Shown here in pieces: positions 31,565 to 45,228 of a stretch of 64,000 bases of DNA. Source of the stretch: Liquidambar formosana (taxonomy: Eukaryota > Streptophyta > Magnoliopsida > Saxifragales > Altingiaceae); NCBI GenBank assembly GCA_039720395.1, contig CM077828.1, positions 15,970,264 to 16,034,263 on the forward strand, in the 5' to 3' direction. The notes beneath the pieces are model-generated. The model was not told the origin of the DNA. It made no database searches and saw only the letters and a list, made by a program, of their open reading frames with translations. How positions within the stretch are numbered: position 1 is the first letter of the stretch; each line of letters starts with the position of its first letter. Made by a program: the position numbers and the translations under genes.

Positions 31565-34500
31565 TTACACTCGAGAAAAGAAATTTAGGATACTGCTCTT
31601 CTTAGTTTCTGAAATCTTGGAATTACTTTTCTTCAACTTTTTCACATTTTTACTTCTCTGTCTTCCATTACTAATACTGTTAGGCTTTGAATCTACGCTC
31701 TCTTGGGAATCCAAAGTTGCACAAAAAACTTCTGACTTCTCAACCTCAGTCACCTCTGAAACTTGTTCAATATTGCTCTCTATCAGTTCCTCAGTCACCT
31801 CTGAAACTCGTTCAATATTGCTCTCCATCTGTTCCAAGTGAACTTCATCGAGTTTTCTTTTCCTGAATGGGTTGTTGTCAGGAACTTTTAATGAAATGTT
31901 ATCAGGAATCATTGTAGTTTCTAGTGTGCCATGTTTTTCAGAATGGAAAACAATTTTTGAGAGTGCTACAGCTTCATTCAAACACTTCCTTTCCTCTAAA
32001 ACTGGCTTCTGCTCTCTAACTGTAGATACCAAACCAAGAAAAATACCCTTATCAACTGAGCAAACTATATTAGTCATGAACAATCTTACTTACCATAAAC
32101 ACATAGAACTACATATTTACATACACATAAACACATGAAAAAGTATTTTTATGAACTAGTGCATTTACATACATATGTAAGTACATACGTTCATATGTAT
32201 TTATATATTTGTAGAAGTTCAAAATTTGAAAGTCAGGCATAAGCTCAAATTGTTAAGAGAAACTATATAAAACATTTTTAAGAACATGTTTTTTTTTTTT
32301 TTCATGATTTTGGGCAAAAAAGAATATTATGTGTAACATGTGGTTAAAAAACTTGCCTGCAATCCTTTCTTCTCTGGTTGCATTGGAGGAAAATATCGAA
32401 AAGCATCTTTCTTGTTTAGATACTGCAGTGGCCGCAGGTTTCTGAAGTCGATCAGAAGTTTGGATAACGATAAGGTCCAGATGACATCCAGTACTTGGGA
32501 ATTGATCAAAGGCCTCCATGGTTACTGGGTCTAAGTTTCCTTCAGCAATCGCAGTAGCTATTGATGGAGGAATTTCTCTAAATTCATTTGTAATGGGTCA
32601 AGGGGAAAGAATGTATATCTGACACAGAGGGAAGAAGAAGCAGGGGTATTACATGCATCTCAATAGCTAAGGCAATGATTACATAATTTCGGAGCCAAGG
32701 CAAAAACACTGTCACAGGTGTCAGTGTTGGACATAGATATGAAGTCTCCAGCATTGCAACTTCAAAACATCATGAATTGCAACACCGCTGTCAGACCTGT
32801 GTGTGAGTGTGACAAATCTATAATGGTCTGACAGGCAACATATTGCTGTGTCAACATAGCAACACGAGGTTATTATAGGAGTTGTGTTAATATCCTTTAA
32901 GTAAACACTAAAATTTTGAAAAATATATAAATGACAAGAAAGGATACGGTCCAAGGAAATCAAGCTCTCCATTGAGAGACTCTAGAAGCTTTTGTGGGAC
33001 AGGTTCCATGTGTTTGAGCCTTTTAGTGTCAGCATCATATCTGGACAGAATGTAAAAAAGAAACCAAGCATTTATATGCAAACAGATTATGAGAAAAGAG
33101 TGATGGTTGTTGAAGTGGATTAATTTTACAATCTATGTACATTCGAGCATGCTGAAATACTGCCATTGCTTCTCTGAAAGATTTTGAATACTCTTCAGGC
33201 ATTTGATTGCCCTTCTCAAACTTCAAAACAGATAGAACCTGTATACATGCCACCAACATATAGATTCTTTAAAAATTGGCACAATTGAATTATTGCTAAC
33301 GATCATAACATTGATGATGATAATGATAAACACATCAATGCTACAATCTATTGTGCACAATTCTACTATATTCAGTGAAATGTAAATATGTCAAATATCT
33401 ATGATGATTACTATTTTTTTTAATCTTATTAAATAAACAAGTTAAGCCCTTCGACATTGCAGACTTGCAGTACTAGGAGTTCAAAAAATTCAAAGCATTA
33501 AGCAAAGGAAAAAGTGAACTTTAAAAGGTGATTAAAAACTAGTTAGTTAAATTCAGTTCTATGGTAGAATCTGATAACTGACCCCAAATCCTGACTATAT
33601 TTAAAGATCAATAAACCCCTCATACCAATTCCATGGGTTTCAACAGTAAGCAATGGGAGGGAGACAAAGACTGTTACATGGACACTTCAAAATGTGTAAG
33701 TACCCGTGTCGGACACTTGTGATGTGGATGTGGATAGTCCAACTAGACACTTCAAAATAGTGAGAAATCCTTAGAAGTAAACAAATCCAACACTAAGACA
33801 CATGCCCATACCCGAGTCCATGTAACATAAGACAAAGAGTTGGATGTGAGAATTACACTACCCTAGATTGAGTACAAACGTGGTAAGGTTTTTTCTCTTC
33901 GTTTGGCTTGGATATAAAATGCAAATGCTCAAAATTTTCTGTAATTCAGGTTTTTCTTCTGTTTAAATTATTTTCCTTTTCTTTTTCTAAGGCTTAGTTT
34001 GTTACAATGGAAATCTCTTTCTTGAAAAACAGACAACAAAACAGTGACTTAAAAAGGAATCAACAAAAATTATATATGTGGTTCTCTTCACACTGCCCTA
34101 TTCTTTAAGAAATTCCTTTTTGGGTAAGTTCTTTAAGAAAACTTTTCCTTTCCCTTTGGTTGCTGAAAAGTCAGATAAATAAGGAAATCTGTATTCTCGT
34201 ATTTTTCCCTTGCTATGGTTATTTGAAAAACAGTTAAAACAAAAAAGGATTTTAGTGTTGCACAGCTATTGTACAAAAAGAACATGAAGATGAAAAACTT
34301 CTTTTCTTGTTCCACAGGTCTGGACATCCAAACAGAGCCAACATCACCACAGAACTGTCAGAGCATGAGAAATTTAAAAGTGATTATAACGAAATGTGTT
34401 TTGGCTACAATCATATAGTCTTAAGATTAGCTCATTTAAAGAGCTAGCGAACTACAATGCAAGTTTCTTTTTTTCTGTTTTTTGTTCTCTTGTAAGGAAA

Positions 34501-37500
34501 TGAGTTTCGTTGAAGACTTTGTTACAGTGGAAGTCATTTCATTGTGTATCTTGAGTTTAAGGATTCTATTTTAAGCCACTATTGTATTATGCCTATTTTC
34601 CAAGAATTAAATTCCATGCCAGAGCCTAAATGAGAAACTTTCCCAGGAAAATATCGAGTCTTACCAAACTTTTGAAACTTCTAGTCTCCTTAAATTACTA
34701 TGATTTGTCCACACTAGCAACAATGGTTCCAAGAGTTAGTGAAGATGAACATTTTGACACATTCATAGAAAAAATCTAGCAAAAGTAGCATCACATTATG
34801 ATAGTGCAGTCTAGTTTTGAAGTTCATTTCAAACCAAATGTCCATAAGAATGCATGTGAAACATGAGCACTTATATGCTTTGAAGCAAGTCCTTTCTAAC
34901 TGTACTCTCCATTGGGCAGCATTTCACTAATCAGAAATGTAATAAATACTATCAACCATGTCAAAAAGAAAATATAATATACTTACACGGTCTAAGTTCC
35001 GATATTTAGAAACCAAGGAATAAGATTTTACAATCCCAATTCCAGGAACGGATGGAAGGAAGTCACAACCAGCTAATACACACATGCCTGCAAAAATGGT
35101 TCAACATAACTGCATAAACATGTCTCTCATTTCAGATGTGTTTACAAAACATTTAATCACTGAACAGCTACGGGTTGCTTTGGGTATATTTCTGTTTTCA
35201 TAACTAGTGAAACCAATTCACAGGTGAGGTTGGATGGCGTTGCCCCCCCCACCCTCCCCTCCCTCTTTCCCTGTCATTAACAGAACGAGGCCTATCCTTA
35301 TCACAAGGTGAAGAAATTCCTTTAGTTTTTGCAATCAATTGTTGTTTTTGTTCCCATGTTTTGGAATCAATTGTTGATTTTGCTCCCATGTTCAGTTTCT
35401 GATAAAAATGAAGGGTTGGTGGAGATACTCAGATGCGTTTATGTTTTTAAAATTCAAAGCCTATACGTATCCAAAAAAGTTTTCTGAGTGTCAGAGTGAA
35501 GTTACCTGTGAACAAGTCTTTATCAAAATTTTGGAAGGAGGGTTTACGAGCCACAGAATCAAAAACCTTGTCTAGCACAATCTCTTCACCATTGCCATAT
35601 CGGTCCATCTTAAAGATGATCTGTATACCACCAATGCAGATCAAACAAGATAGCACTAATAAATTTTGATATTATAAAAAGAAAATGAAGTCATTAGGAG
35701 AGCAGTAGACCTCAATTTCCATATCAAAGTTTCGTGGAAGTTCTTACAGCTTGGCAATGATATGCCATTAGATCACTATCCTCCGTAATAACAGCTACAA
35801 TTCCACCTTTTTTTTCCGCAAGCCTTGAGAGGTATGCCAATTGTGCATCAGCCTCGTAAGGAGCAACAACAAATTCAATGCTCTCGGATCTCAGAATCTG
35901 AAAAAAGTCACCAGTTGAAAGAATTGCTGTGACAAACAAATTATTCAAGAATTATTCGATGCAAACAAAGATTTAGAGTGCAGGCAACGAATAGATCCAA
36001 TTCAGAACTTATAAAACCTTCAGAGTTAATTGGAAATCCACTGAATTTCCAGGAATAGAAGCTGCAAATAGCTGATAAAAATTTGACAGTGATGTACCTG
36101 AATCAATTGATGTGCCATGGATGGTGTAATACTCACTGCTTTCTACACACGGTAAAAAATAAATAAATAAATAAATAAAAAATAGTGAATAATCCTTCAA
36201 TTTTTAAGTGCTTTGGTAATAGAACATATATTAAACATGATTACATAAACATTAGAAGAACAGTAAGCAGACCCTTGAAAGGAAAATGGGGAAATCTACA
36301 ATCTCCATTGGGGCTTAAGAAATCTACAACCAGGTAATTGTCAACTTTGCTTAGCATGAGATATGATGGTTTTTTTAATTTATTCAAACCATAATTATAT
36401 GGAAATGTATTTAAATCAAGATGGAAAAAACAAGGGCGGATGATAACTTAGAACAAAGTATCTGAAACCCCTTGCTTTTTCCTAGTTAGTTTGATTGCCT
36501 TCAAACTCCATTTGATATTATGGCCTGAAACAGGAACAACTAGGGAAGAAAAACTGAGCAATTTATTTATTTTTTTATCCACACAGCCATAAATTCGATT
36601 ACAATAATTTGAAAATTGGGTGAAATTCAGAAGAGGCAGTCTGGATGATTAGAATTTTTGGAAAAGTCAGGTTCAAAAAAATTTGGCAATAATAGAGCAA
36701 TTGGCAGGCCTTGATTCATGCCAAGAAAAAGTTCACCCATCATTTCATGAATCGAAAAAGCCTGTGGCATTACAAGGATAAGCATACAATTCAACCCCAA
36801 CAAATGGCTATATTCACTGGTTTTACCAAGCGTAATCTAAGCAAATTACGCAAGCCTAGTCATTTTTTTCAGGATAGATATAGCCTAATAAGAGGCAAAA
36901 TGTATGAATGGCAAACCACAAGATGAGTAGGTAATACCCTTATTATTGATTGAATAGAAAAAGTGGTTCAAAATGGAAAATAGTAATACCTGGAAGAGCT
37001 CAGTTGCAGCACTAGCATTGCCTTCATTGAGCTTCGCCATTGCTAAATCAAGATTAGCTTTTCTTCTCCTAAACATAACAACACATACCCACATAAGAAT
37101 CAAATGCAATCTCCCAAAAAACATATATATATATATATATATATACACCCAAAAGGGTATGTAGCAGAAAGCAATGGCACATGATATAAGAAAATGCGGC
37201 AACATGCCTGTGTCGATCGTGCTCAGTGGAAGCCTTACAGGGGATATGCCCGCCATCGAATACAACAACTGGGGTGATCTTATAGTGACGAAGCAGATTA
37301 ATTCGGTGCATGAAGTATTGTAAGTAGTTCGATTTCCTACTGCTATCCGAATTGAGACAAAGCTCCATGCTACATGAATAAGCTGCACATTTTTTTCTCG
37401 TTTTATCTCTGCCCACCACCATATATACATATGTAGAAAAACTATAGCTGAAAGGAAAAGTAAAAAATTGATGAATGTCACCTCCTTTGTGAAGCCATGC

Positions 37501-37728
37501 ATATGCGTCGATGCCGACCTGTAAATAAAATCAAAAAATATATATATATATGGATGAATATAGAGATGAAAATTAAAAGAGAAAAAAAATAATCATATGT
37601 AGTTATGAAATAAAATTTTAAAAAAAAGAGAGAGAGGGTGGGATTATTACTCGCTTGCCGGCATATTTCTTGATGTGAATGGGTTCAATGAAAGGTTTCA
37701 TGAATCTGAGAAGATCTTTGATACCCAT
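31565..37728 (-). CDS. EXO1: Exonuclease 1 (XPG/Rad2 family 5' flap and 5'-3' exonuclease)
   Basis: Nuclear nuclease for mismatch repair and end resection. Twelve exons in transcript order: 37728-37651, 37518-37482, 37382-37208, 37068-36990, 36142-36098, 35897-35748, 35620-35506, 35087-34987, 33238-33141, 33040-32948, 32577-32357, 32019-31565; total 1,647 nt, 548 aa. The XPG N-domain starts [19 protein letters not shown] with Asp30 ([12 protein letters not shown]) and Asp81 (VVFDGGHIP); the XPG I-domain has [12 protein letters not shown] (about 151-162) and TEDSDLMA (176-183); Asp235 in [14 protein letters not shown] opens the H2TH region. The tail is Ser/Lys-rich and ends SILNFFSRV. Introns 3 and 11 use GC donors. 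The protein is shorter than the longer Arabidopsis EXO1 and may match the shorter paralogue, At1g18090 (recalled). Exon 11 is the least conserved call. Confidence 0.9.
32020..32356 (-). other. GC-AG intron 11 of EXO1
   Basis: Donor TTGCAG|GCAAGT, the best possible GC-donor consensus, acceptor CTACAG|TT. A nearby GT (GCAA|GTTTTT) does not keep the frame. Confidence 0.65.
33239..34986 (-). other. Intron 8 of EXO1
   Basis: 1.75 kb, AT-rich, with no gene or clear mobile element; a CGGACACTTGTGATGTGGATG-type stretch near 33710 resembles a dispersed repeat also seen at 18180-18540. Confidence 0.5.
37069..37207 (-). other. GC-AG intron 3 of EXO1
   Basis: Donor CACAG|GCATGT, acceptor TTTAG. The exon frame closes only with this GC donor. 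Contains an AT microsatellite at about 37125-37144. Confidence 0.7.
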
Positions 37729-40700
37729 TTGCTCCTCCTGCTCTATTCTATTCTTAGGTAGTGTTTTTTTCCTTTTTTTTGGGAATATATTTGGGGTGTG
37801 GGTGAAGAGAGGAAATTGTGAAGGATGAGAGAAGAATGTTTAAGGGGCAGAAAATGGCGGGAAAGAGAGCAAATGTCAGCGTGTTAGATCAACGAGGCAG
37901 CAATAGAATATGCAACAGAGAGGGATTGGCATAACAGGTCTGTCAGGAAAAGTTGTACTTGGTCCAGTCACAGAACGCCACGTATGAACAAAAAAAGTCC
38001 CAATCGAGCTAATTTTTGGTCTAACTATCTAGTAGGAAACGTGGTGTGATTTCATTGGATGTTGATTACATTTGTGATTTTTTGGAATGGGAGGGTTTTC
38101 AACTTTTGTGGGTTTTTTTACCGCGAATATTTGAAATTGAGGTCAATCAATACTCCCGCGGTTCTTTTATTTTCGTTTTTGTTCCTGTAGAGCCCACGTT
38201 CCTCCAACTCTCCAAGGCTTTATGTAGCTTTGGGCCCTTTCATTTTGTGGGTTTGTGGGATGCCATAAGGCCCATAACACCCAAAAAGTTATGACCATGG
38301 CACTTTGTTTTCTCACTTTTATGGCAGGCATTACTATTATTTTTTTTTTTTTTTTTTTGTAGAAATCCCTTTTTTGGCCTTTTTTGATAATAAGACGTTC
38401 GAACCGTAACTAATACATTGGGTACATACAATCTCTCTATCCTATGCAAATTGAATAATTAAAATCAAAGTCTTCAAGCCCTAGAGGTGACCCCTAAAGG
38501 GATCATACATTTTCTTCATCCTTCGTTTGCCCTTTCATACCTCATCAGAATGATTAGAATAAACCTAACGAAAAATGAGTCCCCTTGATTTTTTTTTATC
38601 CTTCAAAAATCAAGTCATGAAAATTATGTTCTGTCATTTAATTAAAGTTGTTTTTCTTCTTAAGATATGGTAAGAATCACATAAGTGACATAACAGGTCA
38701 AATAATTTGATTATAATCAATTTAATCAAATGCTAAAATCTTAAGTTGAGATTATTTTTAAAAATATAATACATCTAGTGAGACCCACTAGTCGTCGTGG
38801 TAAAAAAGGAGAAAGACCCACTATCTAGGGATATCCATTCCTATATTTGACAAAGTCAAATTAATGCATTAGCAACTCTACACATGCAAGCTTCACTCAA
38901 ATGCACATATGTGCAATGGCATTCTTCACTCAAATTTTATCTTGGGCCAGGCTGTGATTGCATTGGTTCTTTAAAAATTGTTCGTAATAGTTCCATTTGA
39001 CTCCACCCATCATCATCAGGCTTAAGGTGGTCTGAAATGTCAGGCAGTACAAAATTGGATCTTAACACCAATGTGTAAAATTTCACAGAGAAAGCATTCA
39101 AACTTATTCTACTCAATTTGTAAACAAGCAAAAACAAGAGTAATAAAGATATAGTTTACCAAGCCTCCTTGTAGCTTGTTGGCTTTGCATATATGTTGTG
39201 AGGCACAGGTCAAGGGTTCAAGGCTTGGTAGAGAGAGAGAAGAAAGAGATCTAAGCTAGAGTAATAAAGATATATTTTGAAAACATGAATGTATGTACAT
39301 ATAAATCCTAAAAATCTCTTTCATGGAGATACAATACAAACAGTAGGTGCAAAGGTGCTATAAGATTGCCAAACTTTAAAATGATAACATCAGTTACATA
39401 AAATAATAATAAACAATATTAATTGGCAAGAGCATAAAAAACCCAAATGGCTAGAAATTTAATACAAGAAAACAGCCAGCATGAAATATTTCAAGTACAC
39501 AGTTCAGCTATGATGAATAAAATAAACAAAATTATTAAGTTTAATGAGGTGTAATGACTAAAATAACCATCCAAGCTAAAAATGGGAAACAATTAATTTT
39601 CATGAAGGCCTCAACATGGCTATATAAAAGAAACACGTCACATGAGAATGGTGTTACATTCCCTCTACTAGAGGATGGAGCACACAAGCCTACCAACCAC
39701 GCAACCAAACATAAATTATAATCCCAAATGTCCTGATGACCCATATCAAATATGCAGCCATCTTAATACAAGGCCCACATTACCTGGCTTGGCTATTCTA
39801 CATAGATACTTTAATTTATACAAGGTCAAAGCTAGTTGATTAACTCAAACACAATCACCATTTCCTTTCAATATTCAGCTCATTTGATTATCATGATCAC
39901 ATTCTCAATAAGACACTAGATAGATCACACAACAATTTACTAATCTATATATCTAAATACACCTCATAATTCACAAGCAAATATAATTAACAAAACCCAC
40001 TACAATTAGGTGCAAAATGGCCATATTTAAACAAGATAATAACAGCCATAAAATAATAATAATAAACAAGATAAATTATATGGTGCATAAAACGGCTATA
40101 TGGCTTACTATATATAACGGCTAAAAGGAAAGGCTAATGGTGCATATACGAGAAAGAGCCAAAGGACACACATAGAACAAAACATTTACATATATATCTC
40201 AGGTTGGCAACCAACAGTAATGAAACACCAAAAAGAATTGCTAAGATATATACACAAATTATTTATTTATTTATTTTATCCTCCAAGATGGACTACTCCA
40301 TCCTTTAGACCAACTCAATGATAAACATACATATATTTTTCTCAATTTATAAAACAAAATCTAATATCATGACAACACTCAATTTAGTCTAGTAGCCTTT
40401 GATTAGGTAAAGTACTTAAATATTGATTATAAGAGATGAACAATTCCATAAACACAAAATAATAACACTAACACACTATATAGAATCAGAGATTACAATA
40501 CAATATATATGACTTGTCATTTTCTTTTTAAATTATAAAACCCGTCATGTTTAATATTCCCGATCTATATAATCGAAGATTATAGTGTTAATATAATATA
40601 AACCAAAACTCATCTGATTTTACCATGAAAACAGTATTTAAATAAAATCCACTATAATTAGAAATTCATAGTTCCTTTAGAATGTTGGGGATATTAGTGG

Positions 40701-41545
40701 ATCTTGTGAATTTCGACACAGAATATTCACAATTTACAACACAAATTAAAATCATAAATACAATGAAATTGTACACGGATAAATCTCATAATAATCACAA
40801 TTTAAATTAACAAAATCAACATAAGAAATATTGAATTAAAATAAAATAAAAATAATAAGAAGAACTGGCTTGTGGGAAGGCATGTAAGATCACGCTGTCC
40901 TAAAGAAACTATTGCTTATTTATGTATGGGTGCTGACGGATAATAGAACCTCCAAGATACTACCCCATAGCTAGCAACTTCCTCTTCTATAGGTACGTCC
41001 ACGATAAGAGTATGGTGAACCCGTCCACGATCAATTGCCGATAAAACCAATATATAAAATAACTAAAAAAATATCGTAAAGAAATATAATAGAAAATAAA
41101 TAGAAAATATAATGTAAATCTATCTCTTGTTCATGTAGAGAAGCCCACTATTTATAATAGTAAAATGCTGAAATTGGTTTGGGCTAATAAAAGCCCAAAA
41201 TAAATATCATAATAATTTTTATAACAACTCAATTAATAACATGAAATAAAAGCCTAATGGCTAGTAACAGGCACTCATAAATTATAGAAATTAAAACCAA
41301 CGGTTAATGAAATAAAACTTATAAACTCAACCCATAAAGCCACGTGTGTGCCACGTCATATCTCTCACGCGTCACATCAAAACATGGCCAGCTGGTCCGA
41401 ATCGAGGTGGGCTACGTACATTGTGGTCCAAAGTTTTTAAGTTTTAAAGAAAATCACATATTTTCTAACAAAGCCTACAACACGTACATTTATTAATGCC
41501 CCACCATCATATACTCACCAATTCATTAATTTGCACATGAGAGAC
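37729..41545. other. Intergenic region upstream of EXO1
   Basis: AT-rich with no supported gene. A small ORF at 38046-38294 has no known similarity. A possible tRNA-derived SINE head lies at 39158-39229. TGTTGGGGATATTAGTGG at 40684 resembles a Copia-type LTR start, but no partner was found. Confidence 0.5.
39158..39229 (+). mobile_element. Possible tRNA-derived SINE head
   Basis: 72 bp from ACCAAGCC to GGCTTGGT. It contains an A-box-like TAGCTTGTTGG and a B-box-like GGTTCAAGGC, in a layout like the Au-type plant SINE (AGGTCA-GGGTTC-AGCC). Arms are too mutated for a working tRNA. The 3' limit was not found. Confidence 0.35.
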
Positions 41546-43845
41546 TGTCACGACCCAAATTAATTAAGCCGTGATCAATAATAATAAAACAAGCTTTATT
41601 TAATAAATCATTCGATAAAACATGGATGATATGTGTCAAAACATCAGCTATTTTTAAAATTTTCCGGGCATGACCCATCCATAGATGGGACATACCATCA
41701 TGAAACCTGTTATAAAATTCATTCCACAAAAATTTCCTGTCATCCATACAAGTGGTATCATCCCATGCATCGCATTCCACGTATACAATATTAAATAATT
41801 AAAATTACAACCTTTATTTAATTTATATTTACAATGACCATTGACCCAAATATAAATTAATGAAATACATTCATTATAATTATCCAGATAGATTATGCAT
41901 CTCCCAATAGCTAGCATTTCCTAGTAAATTATCCTGCTAATTATCTGAAAAACATTTAAAATGATAGGCGTGAATTCGACAACTCAATAAATACAATTTA
42001 ACATGGTAAACTAAAGCAATGATATAAATAAAATCCTATTATATCATTTAAATCAAAATATATTAACCGAGTATATTAAAAAGAATCTAAATCAAGTTAT
42101 AATCCATAACTTAAAGTAAATAATGCATAATATTCAATGCATGTGACTCATGTCCAATCTATATTAATTTCATCAATTACCGACTACTCCCGCAGGAGTT
42201 TTCACGCGGAAAATGAAGATTTAACCAAATCTCCAAGAGGACAAGACTGCACCCTCATAAGGATGGAAAGTAGCCTCTTATGAAGACAACACTACGGATC
42301 CTTACTTGGGCCTAGAAAGTAGCCTCAATTCGGGAACACAAAGGTTTCTACTTGGAATCGGAAAGTACCTAAGAGCAGAGGAAAGAAAAACACCGCAAAG
42401 TCCCTTGACTGCGAGTAATCCAATTCCAATGACCCCTTTAATGCACTTTTACTAAGTATTCATTAAGTCCATTTCATGAATGATTATGCCCAACATGAAA
42501 TGCAATAAACCATTAAATGATTTTGACTAAATCATCTCCAAAATCTGCTATATAATTTATAATCAAATCACCTCATAATTATACCAAATTATGATAAACA
42601 ATATAAATTCTCATTATGATTGTAACCTTAAAATCATAATCGAAAATATCAATTAAACATGGAATTAACCATAAAATCCATACATCTATACTCCATGAAA
42701 TGTATAAAATTAACCAAACTTATTAACAAACATAATTTCCAATTTATGTAATCAAATACCCAAAGTTCCATTTCAAGATTTATTCCATAAATCATCTATA
42801 CACATATTTTAAATTCCAAGAATAACAAATACTATGATAATATATTCCATATTATCATGTTCATAATTTAAACCTATGTAAATTACACCTACTTCCATGA
42901 AATGTGTAGAAAAATTCATCCTTGATGTTGTGGGTATGAAATCCAAGCCCTAAGATGAACATGCAAGCTCCTAATCTAAAACCCTAACCTCCAAATGACT
43001 TGGTTGATAAAGATAGTAGAGGTCCCAAATCCAAATCACCATCAAAACTCCCCAATATGCATGAATAAACCCAAAAATGTAAAAATGAGATGATAATCCA
43101 AAATAAATTATAAACCTTAGCTCTAAAATGTGAGAAAATACTTCTAAAAATGCAAAAGGAGTTTATGAGGATTAAAATTCATGGTAAAACCCATGAAATC
43201 CAAGCTCAAGCTATCATGAGCAAGCTCTAAGCTCCACCAACAGGTTGGGAAAGATGAATCTAGCCATAATAATGCATTCCCAAGTATCAAAGTGAGGTGA
43301 GAGAGAAAAAACCCACACATGCAAGAGAAAAATGCACTTTTCTCTCTCCAAACAAGCCCTATTTCTCTCATATCTCTCTTTTCTCTATCTCCTTCTCTCT
43401 CTAGCTCTCTAAGTCCAAAAAGACTAGATCTGGTCTTTAAGAATCATGGTAGAAGAATATAAGGGTAGTGGAGGGGTACATGCGTCATTTTGCATGTTAA
43501 AAACCCACTTCAGCAAAGCTCGATTGATCGGGGTTGACAGTACCCAATAGCCATTTCTAGAGGGGTACTGATCGATTGGCCCCCTACCCAGATCGATCGC
43601 TACCCTCACGATTTGTGAGTTTTTGTCAGCATTCAGCAAAAACTTATCAAAACACTTCCAAATCATCCGAAATCTTCCCAAAACCATTAAAATGACTTTT
43701 AAACATAAAATAAACATGCCTATACATATAAAAATCAATATCATGCTATGCTTATGCATGAATACAAACCAACAAAATCCAATAATACGCTTACTAACAA
43801 AGTATTAAATCCTTAATACTTTATTTAAAAATTACGGGTGTTACA
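41546..43845 (-). repeat. Solo LTR, about 2.3 kb
   Basis: From TGTCACGACCC to GGGTGTTACA on the plus strand; on the minus strand it begins TGTAACACCCG, the usual start of large plant gypsy LTRs, and ends GGGTCGTGACA. GAGAC (41541-41545) and AAGAC (43846-43850) give a 5-bp TSD with one change. No PBS or coding region adjoins it, so LTR-LTR recombination probably removed the rest. It contains no real gene. Confidence 0.75.
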
Positions 43846-44123
43846 AAGACTCCATGTACCCAAGGAATTAATCTGGTGTATAAACATGAACACGTGATGA
43901 TATATAACTTATAACAATCTCGCATTAGGGGTTGTATCTTGTAATATCTCGTTCAAAATCAAGTAATGTTCTCCTGAAATTATTTTAAACATTGCTTGAT
44001 TTTGAATATTCAATAAGAGACATTGCTTGATTTTGAATATAGGGGGTTTTCTACTTATCCCCTATACTTCGAGGGTTATCTGCAATTTACCCTTAATGTT
44101 AATTGATCAAGGTTTTACGGAAA

Positions 44124-44179
<56 letters not shown>

Positions 44180-44690
44180 TAAATGCATAGTCAACTATAA
44201 AACATCATTTTGAAAAAACCTTTTTGTTCAAAATAATGTTTTCTAATTGACTATACATTTTGTTGCTGAAGAAAGTTTTTTAAAAATTATGTTTTGGTTA
44301 TTTATTGTTTATGTTTTATTTTGACCAAAAAAATCCACTTAAAATAAAGATTTTGAAAAAACTTTTATTTTTCCAAAATTATCCAAAATAAAGTTTTCTA
44401 ATGGATATTTTTATCAGTTTCTATAAAAACCCTTTATATATTTTTAAAATCTTGAGAAATTAAAACTTCTAGAGTATGCAAATAAAGCCAAGGGGTTTTA
44501 ATAACCCAAGTAAAAAACCCTTCAACCCGTCTCAGATTGGACCGAAACGGCTATTCAAGACCCACATAAGCCCATTGCTCAGCCGTGTTGTAGTTTGAGA
44601 AACCGATCAGAAGCGTTGCTTCTTCTTCCCTTCACCGTGCGAGAAGCGTCCCTCAAGGCTTAAACCCCAACCACTTACGTTTTCTTCATA
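43846..44690. other. Intergenic region upstream of MYB4R1
   Basis: AT-rich, with an AT microsatellite of about 45 bp at 44129-44173. No gene is seen. The last 150 bp are less AT-rich and form the proximal promoter of MYB4R1. Confidence 0.5.
44129..44174. repeat. AT microsatellite
   Basis: An uninterrupted run of about 22 AT units. Confidence 0.9.
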
Positions 44691-44705
44691 AAACCCTAAC
44701 CCTAA
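44691..44705 (+). promoter_or_regulatory. Telo-box in the MYB4R1 leader region
   Basis: AAACCCTAACCCTAA, about 60 bp before the ATG. Telo-boxes are common near start sites of plant growth and housekeeping genes. Confidence 0.5.
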
Positions 44706-44765
44706 TTTCCTAACACTCACTCACCATTGTTGCACACTCCATTCTTATACCCACCTGTTACACAA

Positions 44766-45193
44766 ATGGCGCCTCACACCACAGACGACGATGAAGAAGA
44801 GTTCTCAGGTGGCAGCAGCAGCGACAACGACGACGGTTTCGACGAAGACATGGAAGCCCTAAGAAGGGCTTGCATGCTAACGGGCTCAAACCCTAGCGAC
44901 CTCAACCCTTCCTCCTCATCCGCCGCCGCCGCCACCACCACCACCACCACAACCGCCTCCGCCTCCGACTCCGACGGCGGCGATTCTAGCGACTTCGATG
45001 ATCTCGAATTGGTGCGGAATATACAGAAGAGGTTCTCGATCTCGGACGATTTTGATCAGCCCTTGTCATTGAAGCCTCTGAATTCTCTTCCACCAGGGCT
45101 GTCGGATGACGAGGAAGACGATTTCGAAACTCTCCGTGCGATTCAGAGACGGTTCACGGCGTACGGTAGTGGTAGGCGTTCTATTATGCTTTG

Positions 45194-45228
<35 letters not shown>

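Noticed and set aside
38046..38294. Small ORF upstream of EXO1
   Set aside because: No similarity, atypical composition, no promoter evidence.
39158..39229. Functional tRNA gene
   Set aside because: The D, anticodon and T arms do not pair properly; it is at best a SINE head or pseudo-tRNA.
40684..41520. Copia LTR starting TGTTGGGGATATTAG
   Set aside because: No matching end, PBS or partner could be found.
44727..44765. Start of MYB4R1 at 44727
   Set aside because: That start would be a TTG; the first ATG in a good context is 44766.
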